A stretch of 64,000 nucleotides of DNA from Microbacterium paraoxydans (GTDB taxonomy: Bacteria > Actinomycetota > Actinomycetes > Actinomycetales > Microbacteriaceae), in NCBI RefSeq assembly GCF_018224615.1, contig NZ_JAGTUK010000002.1, positions 310,001 to 374,000 of the forward strand. Direction: 5' to 3'. Each line of letters starts with the position of its first letter. Position 1 is the stretch's first letter. The notes beneath the pieces are model-generated. The model was not told the origin of the DNA, searched no databases, and saw only the letters and a program-made list of their open reading frames with translations. This document shows positions 32,895 through 39,877 of the stretch, piece after piece. The position numbers were made by a program, and so were the translations under genes.

Positions 32895-33856
32895 CAGCGC
32901 ACCGACTCCGCCGCCTCGGCCAGTCGCTCGACGACCTCGGGCGTCAGCTCCAGCTCGAACACGTCGGCCACCACCTGCGACCAGCCGTGGATGAAGTAGC
33001 GCCAGCCGTCGACCACGTGCAGCCCGCGCGCCTGCTGCTGCGCCTCCGCCTGGTGCAGGAACTCCAGCGAGCCGCGGTAGTTGAACTCCCACGCGTACGC
33101 GCCCTCCGGGAACACGACCGCATCGGTCAACGGCGACCCGGGACGGTCCTTGCCGAGCCCGGTCGCGTTCGCGATCACGGAGCCGGCGGGTGCGGCCGAC
33201 ACCAGGGCGTCCGCCTCCTCCGGCGTCTCCGTGACCACGTAGCGGATCAGGTCGTCCGGGGTGCCGTGCTGGCGGTGCACCTCGCGCAGGTGGTCGAGCT
33301 TGTCCTGCGACCGCGCGGTCACGGTGATGCGGGCGGGCGCGTCGTGGCGCTCCGCGAGAGCCCAGCTGAGCGCCGTGCCCGAGCCGCCCGCACCCAGGAT
33401 CACGACCTCGGCCCCCGTGCGGGCGAAGTGGTCGGCGGGGAGGAAGTCGTTCAGCGCGAGGTCGACCGTGAGCGGATCCTTCGCGCGGCCCGACAGCCGG
33501 GGGCCGCGCTTGGAGATGCTCGAGATCTCGGCGCACGACACCGCGAACGGGTCGAGCTCGTCGAACAGGTCGGACGCCGCCGTGAACACGTTCATCTTGT
33601 GCGTGGTCACCAGGGCCCCGCGGTGGTGCGGGTCGTCGCGGATCTGCTCCACCATCGCCCGGTACTGCGCGGCGTCGGCATCCATCGGCAGGTCGTGGCC
33701 CACCAGCGTCCTGGTCGGCAGGTCGAGGATGTCGGCCCACAGCGGGAACACCTTCATGATCGACGACGACGCGGTGGTCACCCCGACGAAGCCCATGTAG
33801 TCGGCTGCGGCGGGGGTTCCCGCGGCGGTGTCGGCGGTAGCGGCGGTGGTGGTCAT
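32894..33856 (-). CDS. Shikimate dehydrogenase-like oxidoreductase
   Basis: A 320-aa protein with the two-domain shikimate dehydrogenase layout: substrate domain with GALVTTHKMNV (K87 at the catalytic-Lys position) and a Rossmann domain with VILGAGGSGTALSWAL. The region that normally reads NTDxxG is replaced by KDPLTVDLALND, so shikimate is unlikely. Being in a sugar operon, it may oxidise a polyol, sugar or inosose-like ring. ATG 33856 overlaps the upstream stop (TGATG); GTG 33859 is an alternative. Confidence 0.78.
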   Translation of the reverse strand: MTTTAATADTAAGTPAAADYMGFVGVTTASSSIMKVFPLWADILDLPTRTLVGHDLPMDADAAQYRAMVEQIRDDPHHRGALVTTHKMNVFTAASDLFDELDPFAVSCAEISSISKRGPRLSGRAKDPLTVDLALNDFLPADHFARTGAEVVILGAGGSGTALSWALAERHDAPARITVTARSQDKLDHLREVHRQHGTPDDLIRYVVTETPEEADALVSAAPAGSVIANATGLGKDRPGSPLTDAVVFPEGAYAWEFNYRGSLEFLHQAEAQQQARGLHVVDGWRYFIHGWSQVVADVFELELTPEVVERLAEAAESVR

Positions 33857-34818
33857 CACTTCTCCTGGGGAACGGGCACGGGGTGGGCGGGCTCGGCGCC
33901 GCGCAGCACGGCGATCACGTCGTCGAGCGACAGCGACCCCATGTTGTCGACGGCCTGGGTGGTCTGCGCGCCGAGGTGAGGCGTGACGATCACGCGGTCG
34001 GCGAGGTCGGGCGCCAGCAGCGGGCTGTCGTGTGCCGCGGTGTCGCCGTCGAGCGTGTCCGCCGCGTAACCGGAGAGCACGCCGTCGCGCAGCGCCTCGG
34101 CCACGGCCTGCTCATCCACGAGGTCGCCGCGTGCCGTGTTCACCAGCACGGTGCCGCGACGCATGCCCGACAGGCGCTCGGCGTCTACCAGGCGCTGGCC
34201 GCCGGGGGCGTGCAGCGTGATCACGTCGGCCGCGGCGAACAGCTCGTCGAGCGACACGGGCTCCGCGCCCCGCGCCCGCACCACGTCGGCGGGAAGGAAC
34301 GGGTCGGCGGCGAGCACGCGCGGGCCGAAGCCGCCGAGCCGGCGCGCGACCCCCTGCCCGATGCGACCGAAGCCCACGATCCCGACCGTCGCGGCACCCA
34401 GCTCCCGGCCGCGGCGCACGCCCCAGTCACCGGCGCGCACCCGGCGGTCGCCGTCCGGCACGAACCGGAGCGCCGCGAGCATCAGGCCCACCGCGTGGTC
34501 GGCCACCGCGTCGGCGTTGGCGCCCGGCGTGTTCGTCACGGGGATGCCGCGGCCGCGCGCCGCTGCCAGGTCGACGGCCTCGGTGCCCACGCCGTACCGC
34601 GCGACCACCTTGAGCTTCGGTGCGGCGGCGAGGTGCGCGTCGGTCACGGGACCGGTGCCCGCGATCCACGCGTCGGCGCCGTGCAGCAGCGACCGCAGCT
34701 CGTCGAGGTCGTGGTGCGCCGGACCGCGGAGGATGCGGTGGCCCGCCCGGGCGGCGCGCTCGACGAGGTCGAGGTCGCCGTCGGAGAACGACCGGCTGGT
34801 GACGAGGATGACGCCCAT
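33856..34818 (-). CDS. D-2-hydroxyacid dehydrogenase (PGDH-like)
   Basis: A 320-aa NAD-dependent D-isomer-specific dehydrogenase. The Rossmann motif is VGIVGFGRIGQGVARRL, the catalytic Arg lies in NTARGDLVDE and the His in VTPHLGAQT. The usual catalytic Glu in the DVFExEP stretch is replaced by Asp (ADTLDGDTAAHDSPL), which is uncommon. It may reduce or oxidise a sugar acid or hydroxypyruvate-type compound. Start and stop are both coupled to neighbours by TGATG overlaps. Confidence 0.85.
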   Translation of the reverse strand: MGVILVTSRSFSDGDLDLVERAARAGHRILRGPAHHDLDELRSLLHGADAWIAGTGPVTDAHLAAAPKLKVVARYGVGTEAVDLAAARGRGIPVTNTPGANADAVADHAVGLMLAALRFVPDGDRRVRAGDWGVRRGRELGAATVGIVGFGRIGQGVARRLGGFGPRVLAADPFLPADVVRARGAEPVSLDELFAAADVITLHAPGGQRLVDAERLSGMRRGTVLVNTARGDLVDEQAVAEALRDGVLSGYAADTLDGDTAAHDSPLLAPDLADRVIVTPHLGAQTTQAVDNMGSLSLDDVIAVLRGAEPAHPVPVPQEK

Positions 34819-36308
34819 CAGCGCGGCCGTCCGGCGAACCACGGCGCGAGGGCCGTGTAGGCGTCGGTGAAGCGCGCGTGCCGCTCGGCGTACACCGCGT
34901 GGCGCCCGGGGTCGGGCGTGAACTCCGCCGTGACCTCGCTCAGCGCGCGGGCGGCGGAGAAGTCGGTGAGGCCGAGGCCGACGGCGCCCGTGACCGCGGC
35001 GCCGAGGCTGTTCGCCTCCTCCACGATCGTGCGCCGCCGCACCGGCACACCCCACACGTCCGCGAGCACGGAGAGGTAGACGTCGCTCTGCGCACCGCCG
35101 CCCACCGCGTCGATCCGGTCGATCACGGCGCCCGACTCGCGGAACGCCTGGATGCACGTGAGCAGGTTGAACGCCGTGCCCTCCAGCACCGCGCGTACGA
35201 GGTGTGCGCGGCCGTGATGGCGGGCGAGGCCCACGAAGGCGCCGCGGGCGTCGGGGTCCCACAGCGGCGATCGCTCGCCCAGCAGGTAGGGGAGGAAGTA
35301 GAGGTCGTCGGTGTCGACGTCGGCGGACGCCTCCGCCACGAGCCGGCCGGTGCCGGGGTGCGCGGGATCGGGCGACAGCGCCTCCGCGATCCACTGCACC
35401 GACGCGCCACCGGCCTGCATGGTCGCGGTGGGCACGAACGACGCGGGCACCACGTTGTCGAACGTGAAGGTGCGCATCGCCGGGTCGTGCAGCGGGGCGT
35501 CGGCCGCGAACGAGATCCACGACGAGGTGCCCAGGCACACGTAGGCGCCGTCTTCGGGGGCGACCACGCCGGAGCCCACCGCGGCGAGCGGGCCGTCGCC
35601 GCCGCCCATCACCACGCGCACGCCCGTGTGCAGGCCCAGCGCCTCGGCCGCGGCCGGGGTGAGCGGGCCGGCGATCTGCGTCGATTCCAGGATCTCGGGG
35701 AACAGCGACGGGTCGAGCCGCGCGGCCGTGAGCACCTCGTCCGACCACGTGCCGGCGGCCTGGTCGTAGGCGTTCGTGCCCGAGGCGTCGGAGCGGTCGG
35801 TGGCCAGGCGCCCGGTGAGCCGCAGCACGATGAAGTCCTTCGCGACGCAGACCCGGCGCACCCGCGCCCACACGTCCGGCTCGTTGTCGCGCACCCACAT
35901 GATCTTCTCGACCGAATAGGTGGGGTTGAGGCGGTGGCCGAGGATGCCGTACGCCCGCTCCGCGCCGATCGCGGTCTCGAGCTCGCGCTGCTGGGCTCCG
36001 GCGCGCGTGTCGGCCCAGATGATCGCCGGCCGGGCGGGCTCGCCGTCGGCGTCGAGCAGCACGGCCCCCATCATCTGACCGCTCACCACGAGTCCGGCGA
36101 CGTCGGCGGGCGCGGTCGCGGTGCGCGCCAGCAGGTCGCGCGTGGCGGTGACGACCGCATCCCACCAGTCGTCCGGGTTCTGCTCGGCCACCCCGCCCGC
36201 GGCGAAGTGCGCCGGGTACGGCACCGTGACCGAGGCGACCAGGCGGCCGTCGTCGTGGTGCAGCGAGGCCTTGTTGCCCGTGGTGCCGAGGTCGTGCGCG
36301 ATCAGCAT
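34818..36308 (-). CDS. FGGY-family carbohydrate kinase (xylulokinase-like)
   Basis: A 496-aa sugar kinase of the FGGY family. N-terminal LIAHDLGTTGNKASLHHDDGR is the phosphate-binding motif; GQMMGAVLLD, CLGTSSWISF and DAVGGGAQSDVYLSVLADVWG are family signatures. Members phosphorylate xylulose, ribulose, glycerol, erythritol and related sugars. Specificity cannot be read from sequence. It is 9 nt downstream of the cupin gene and directly upstream of the dehydrogenases. Confidence 0.9.
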   Translation of the reverse strand: MLIAHDLGTTGNKASLHHDDGRLVASVTVPYPAHFAAGGVAEQNPDDWWDAVVTATRDLLARTATAPADVAGLVVSGQMMGAVLLDADGEPARPAIIWADTRAGAQQRELETAIGAERAYGILGHRLNPTYSVEKIMWVRDNEPDVWARVRRVCVAKDFIVLRLTGRLATDRSDASGTNAYDQAAGTWSDEVLTAARLDPSLFPEILESTQIAGPLTPAAAEALGLHTGVRVVMGGGDGPLAAVGSGVVAPEDGAYVCLGTSSWISFAADAPLHDPAMRTFTFDNVVPASFVPTATMQAGGASVQWIAEALSPDPAHPGTGRLVAEASADVDTDDLYFLPYLLGERSPLWDPDARGAFVGLARHHGRAHLVRAVLEGTAFNLLTCIQAFRESGAVIDRIDAVGGGAQSDVYLSVLADVWGVPVRRRTIVEEANSLGAAVTGAVGLGLTDFSAARALSEVTAEFTPDPGRHAVYAERHARFTDAYTALAPWFAGRPR

Positions 36309-36317
36309 GGCCGGAGC

Positions 36318-36893
36318 CTATTCCGCGTACGGACGCAGGTCGACGCCGGAGGCCGAGCGGTAGGCGCGCGAGCCCATGCCGTGCTCGAGCACCCAGCCGT
36401 AGTCGTGGCCGGCGCCGCCCGGGTAGACGGCGAGGAAGGCGTAGGGCTCGTCGCCGGTGTTGACCGAGCGGTGCGCCCAGCCCGGGGGGATGTAGCCGAT
36501 CGTGCCGGGGAGCATGTCGAGCCACTCGGTGCGCTCGCCGTCGAACATGAGCAGTCCGCCGCGGCCGCGCAGCGCGAGGTAGATCTCGCCCTGGTGGTCG
36601 GGGTGCTGGTGGCCCTTGGTCATCCACAGCTCGCCGGACGTGTCGCCGGGCATGATCGTGGTGATCGACTGCGGCAGCTCCCGGTCGATCTCGGGCACGG
36701 GCGAGCTGACGACGGTGTAGACGACGGGGTCGTCGCCGGAGGCGGACGCGGCCCAGGCGTCGTGATCGCGGAAGAGGCCCTCCAGGTCGGACATGCGCCG
36801 CGTGAGCGTGGGGCCCTCGGGCGAGAGGGTCAGCTTCTCGGCGTCGAAGGCGATGGCCATCGGCGGGATCGGCGGGGTCTGGTACTCGGGCAT
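36318..36893 (-). CDS. Cupin-type phosphoglucose isomerase-like protein
   Basis: A 191-aa cupin resembling archaeal-type phosphoglucose isomerase. The metal-binding motif is KGHQHPDHQGEIYLALRGRGG, and the second cupin motif is IPPGWAHRSVNTGDEP. These enzymes interconvert aldose and ketose phosphates with a metal ion. ATG 36893 has GAGGAGC upstream. It leads a six-gene operon under two AACCTGT operators, where it probably isomerises a sugar or sugar phosphate other than glucose-6-phosphate. Confidence 0.83.
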   Translation of the reverse strand: MPEYQTPPIPPMAIAFDAEKLTLSPEGPTLTRRMSDLEGLFRDHDAWAASASGDDPVVYTVVSSPVPEIDRELPQSITTIMPGDTSGELWMTKGHQHPDHQGEIYLALRGRGGLLMFDGERTEWLDMLPGTIGYIPPGWAHRSVNTGDEPYAFLAVYPGGAGHDYGWVLEHGMGSRAYRSASGVDLRPYAE

Positions 36894-36927
36894 CGATGCT
36901 CCTCGGACGGATGCTGCGGCGCTGCGC

Positions 36928-36945
36928 AACCTGTAATGACAGGTT
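36928..36945. promoter_or_regulatory. AACCTGT-N4-ACAGGTT operator, proximal
   Basis: AACCTGT-AATG-ACAGGTT, perfect 7-bp arms, 35 nt upstream of the cupin start and just downstream of the -10 box on the minus strand. Confidence 0.8.
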
Positions 36946-36946
36946 C

Positions 36947-36975
36947 ACTGTACCTGTTATGACAGGTTGCGTCCA
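36947..36975 (-). promoter_or_regulatory. Promoter of the 31.6-36.9 kb sugar operon
   Basis: Minus strand: TGGACG (36975-36970), 17-nt spacer, TACAGT (36952-36947). The distal operator fills the spacer and the proximal one follows the -10, an arrangement expected for tight repression. Confidence 0.6.
36951..36968. promoter_or_regulatory. AACCTGT-N4-ACAGGTT operator, distal
   Basis: TACCTGT-TATG-ACAGGTT, one mismatch in the arms; centre 23 nt from the proximal copy. Confidence 0.8.
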
Positions 36976-37015
36976 GTGCTCGTCTGCGCGGGAACCGTCG
37001 CGCGGACGTCGGCGC

Positions 37016-37990
37016 TCAGCGCGCGAGCACGCGCTCCAGATGTGCCCGGCCGTCGCGGAAGGCCGCCGCCGTCACAGCGGTCGAGCCCGGGTACTCCGCG
37101 TGCCCGGCGGGCAGCACCGCGAGCTCCCCCTCGCGCGCCCCGGCCGCCACCGCGAACTGCCCCTGCGGCGGCACGTACTGGTCCCACAGCGCCGCCTCCA
37201 CGCGCACCGGCACCTCCGCGAAGCCGATGCTCGTCGACGCGTCGAACCACCGCAGCACCTCGCGCGCCTCCGGATGCCGCTGCACGTACTGCCGCACCGT
37301 CTCGCCGCTGCCCAGGCACGGCACGGCCAGCCGCTCGTCGTACTGCCCGAAGCTCGGCACGATCAGGGTCGCGCCCACGAAGCGGTCGTCCCACGGCAGC
37401 GCGAGCGCCCCGATGCCGCCGCCGAAGCTCTCGCCGACGTAATAGAGGGGAAGGTCGCCGACGAGCGCGATCAGTGCGTCGGCTGCGAGCCACAGGTCCC
37501 GCGCGCACAGCCCCAGCACGTAGCGCTCCGGGTCGTCGATGCCCGCGAGGACGTGCTCCGGGGTGGGCTCCGGCGCCCCGATCCCGGCGTTCAGCGTGCC
37601 GAGCCCGCGCGCCACGGGGTAGATCGCCGCGACGTCGTCCGGCACCCTGGCCAGATCCACCGCATCGCGCCCGCCGTAGCCGTGGCCGTGCACGACGCCC
37701 GCGCGCGCGGACCCCGACAGCGGCTGCACCACCCACGCCCGCAGCCGCACGCCGTCGACGCCCGAGTGCTCGACGACCGACACCCGGCGACCCTGCTCCT
37801 CGGTCGTGGAGAGCACGACCGGGGCGGCATCGACCGCGGCGGCCTCGCTCCGCCAGCGGCGCCAGAGCGCGGCGAAACCGGGCGGCGCCGGCACCGGGCG
37901 GACGGCGCGGAGGTCGGCCTCGCTGCGTCCGTAGCTGCCGTCGAACGCGGCGTCGGGGAACCAGGTGGCGTAGGGCTCGGGGAGGGTCAT
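37016..37990 (-). CDS. Acetyl xylan esterase-like hydrolase (CE7 family)
   Basis: A 324-aa alpha/beta hydrolase of the AXE1/CE7 type, the usual length. Nucleophile Ser is in GESFGGG (about residue 185), the acid probably in ALWDQYVPP and the His in LPAGHAEYPG. CE7 enzymes remove acetyl groups from xylo-oligosaccharides and are often cytoplasmic, as here (no signal peptide). It lies upstream of the cupin operon on the same strand, with the operators between, and is divergent from the DeoR gene. Confidence 0.85.
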   Translation of the reverse strand: MTLPEPYATWFPDAAFDGSYGRSEADLRAVRPVPAPPGFAALWRRWRSEAAAVDAAPVVLSTTEEQGRRVSVVEHSGVDGVRLRAWVVQPLSGSARAGVVHGHGYGGRDAVDLARVPDDVAAIYPVARGLGTLNAGIGAPEPTPEHVLAGIDDPERYVLGLCARDLWLAADALIALVGDLPLYYVGESFGGGIGALALPWDDRFVGATLIVPSFGQYDERLAVPCLGSGETVRQYVQRHPEAREVLRWFDASTSIGFAEVPVRVEAALWDQYVPPQGQFAVAAGAREGELAVLPAGHAEYPGSTAVTAAAFRDGRAHLERVLAR

Positions 37991-38097
37991 GCGGGGTACG
38001 GGCTCCTGTTCCGGGAGTGGGGCGGGCGGGGGTGCGTCGACCGCGGCGGGCCGAGGGGGTGCGTGGCAGACTGGAGGCTCGATCGGAAGGAGACCGC

Positions 38098-38910
38098 GTG
38101 CTGGTCACGGAGCGACGCGAGCGCATCCTCGCCCTGACCCGCGATCGCGGCACCGCCTCCATCGGAGAACTCGCGGCCACGCTGCAGGTGAGCGAGATGA
38201 CCGTGCGGCGCGACCTCGACCAGCTCGCCGAAGAGGGCGCCGTCGAGCGCGTCCGCGGCGGCGTGCGGGCCCGCGGCAGCGCGCGTGTGCTCCCGGCTGC
38301 GGCGGTGTCGCCGGAGCGGCGTGCCATCGTGGCCGCGGCGGCCGGCCTGGTCGAACCGGGCATGGCCGTCGGCATCTCCGGCGGTCCGACCGCACTCGCG
38401 CTCGCCAGGGAACTCGTGCGGGTGCCCGAGCTCACGATCGTCACGAACGCGCTGCCGGTGTCCGACCTGTTCTCGCCGCCCGACCGCGCCGATGCGCCCT
38501 ACACGCAGACCGTGGTGCTCACCGGCGGCGTGCGCACGCCCTCCCAGGCGCTCGTCGGCCCGGTCGCGGTGCGTGCCCTCGAGCACCTGCACTGCGACCT
38601 GGTGTTCCTCGACGCGCACGGGCTCGACGAGCAGGCCGGCATCACCACCATGAACCTGCTGGAGGCCGAGACCAACCGGGCGCTCATGGCCGCCGGGCGC
38701 GACGTGATCGTCGTCGCCGAGCACAGCCGCTGGGGCGTGGTCGGGCTCACCACCGTCGCCGACCTCAGCGACATCGACCGCCTCATCACCGACGACGGTC
38801 TCGACGACACCGCACGTGAGCGCCTCGCGGCCCACGTGGGCACGCTGCACATCGCGTCGCGCGACGACGACGGCGACGAGCGAGCCCTCGCGACGGCGAT
38901 CGCGGACTGA
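38098..38910 (+). CDS. DeoR/GlpR-family regulator
   Basis: A 270-aa protein with an N-terminal DeoR helix-turn-helix (ERRERILALTRDRGTASIGELAATLQVSEMTVRRDL) and a C-terminal sugar-phosphate isomerase-like sensor (LVGPVAVRALEHLHCDLVFLDAHGLD). DeoR regulators respond to phosphorylated sugars. GTG 38098 follows AAGGAG by 5 nt. Divergent from the CE7 esterase, its likely target; the gap shows no clear palindrome. Confidence 0.88.
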   Translation: MLVTERRERILALTRDRGTASIGELAATLQVSEMTVRRDLDQLAEEGAVERVRGGVRARGSARVLPAAAVSPERRAIVAAAAGLVEPGMAVGISGGPTALALARELVRVPELTIVTNALPVSDLFSPPDRADAPYTQTVVLTGGVRTPSQALVGPVAVRALEHLHCDLVFLDAHGLDEQAGITTMNLLEAETNRALMAAGRDVIVVAEHSRWGVVGLTTVADLSDIDRLITDDGLDDTARERLAAHVGTLHIASRDDDGDERALATAIAD

Positions 38911-38921
38911 GTCCGCCGCGG

Positions 38922-39809
38922 TCATCGCGCCGTGCTCGCCCGGGGGATCAGCCGGGCACCGACCGTCACGTGCCGCACCGGGAGGTCGGCGCCGGGGGGC
39001 GCGGCGATCTGCCGCTCCAGCTCCGAGAACGCCGCATCGACCAGGCGATCGTGATCGGGCGCGATCGTGCTGAGGGCGGGGACCGCGAAGCGCGCGGCAC
39101 GGATGTCGTCGATACCGATCACGGCCACGTCGCGCGGCACGTTGCGCCCCAGCGCCTGCAGCGCGGCCAGGGCGCCGAGCGCCACCGAGTCGTTCGAGCA
39201 GACGATCCCGTCGAGATCGGCGACCGCGGCCGCCATCGCCCCCGCGACGCGCTGGCCCTCCTCCGCCGTGAACGCGTCGACCTGCGCGGTCAGCGCGGGG
39301 TCGGGCGCGATCCCGGCGGCAGCCAGGGCGTCGAGATAGCCGGCGTGACGGCGGTCGGCGGCATCCGACGGGCGGGCGTCGCGGCGGCCGACGAAGCCGA
39401 TCCGGCGGCAGCCCACCGCGAGCAGGTGCTCCGTGGCGGTGAACGCGGCCGCGCGGTTGTCGATCGTGACGTGCGTGAACGGGCTCACCTGGATGTGCTC
39501 GCCCAGCAGCACGAGCGGACCGGGCGAGGTACGGCGGGTGAGATCGGCGACCGTGAGCGAGCGCGGGATGTGGATCAGCCCGTCGATGGGCGGCAGCCCG
39601 ACGCCGTTCGCGACATCGATCTCGCGGCCGTGATCGCCCTCCGTCTGCACGATCAGCACGGCCAGTCCGCGGTCGTCGGCACCGCGGACGATGCGCGACC
39701 CCAGCTCGGCGAAGTACGGCTCCTCCAGGTGGGGCACCGCGAGCGCGATGAGCCCGGTGCGGGTGGCGCGCGCCACGGGGAGCACGCGGCCGCCGGGCGA
39801 GGTGGACAC
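38922..39809 (-). CDS. LacI-type sugar sensor protein lacking the DNA-binding domain
   Basis: A 295-aa protein matching the LacI effector domain from its hinge-end onward (ATRTGLIALAVPHLEEPYFAELGSRIV...DGIVCSNDSVALGALAALQ...IGIDDIRAARFAVPALSTIAPDHDRL). No helix-turn-helix precedes it in any frame. GTG 39809 has AGGAGG 6 nt upstream; a GTG at 39863 would add 18 basic, Pro/Arg-rich residues without HTH character. Either a sensor-only protein or a decayed repressor. Last gene of the 39-47 kb operon. Confidence 0.7.
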   Translation of the reverse strand: MSTSPGGRVLPVARATRTGLIALAVPHLEEPYFAELGSRIVRGADDRGLAVLIVQTEGDHGREIDVANGVGLPPIDGLIHIPRSLTVADLTRRTSPGPLVLLGEHIQVSPFTHVTIDNRAAAFTATEHLLAVGCRRIGFVGRRDARPSDAADRRHAGYLDALAAAGIAPDPALTAQVDAFTAEEGQRVAGAMAAAVADLDGIVCSNDSVALGALAALQALGRNVPRDVAVIGIDDIRAARFAVPALSTIAPDHDRLVDAAFSELERQIAAPPGADLPVRHVTVGARLIPRASTAR

Positions 39810-39877
39810 CTGCGGCCTCCTGGAGGGACGACGGTCGCCGCCGGGTCGGCGGATGCCCTTCACGTTAGCGCCCTCCG

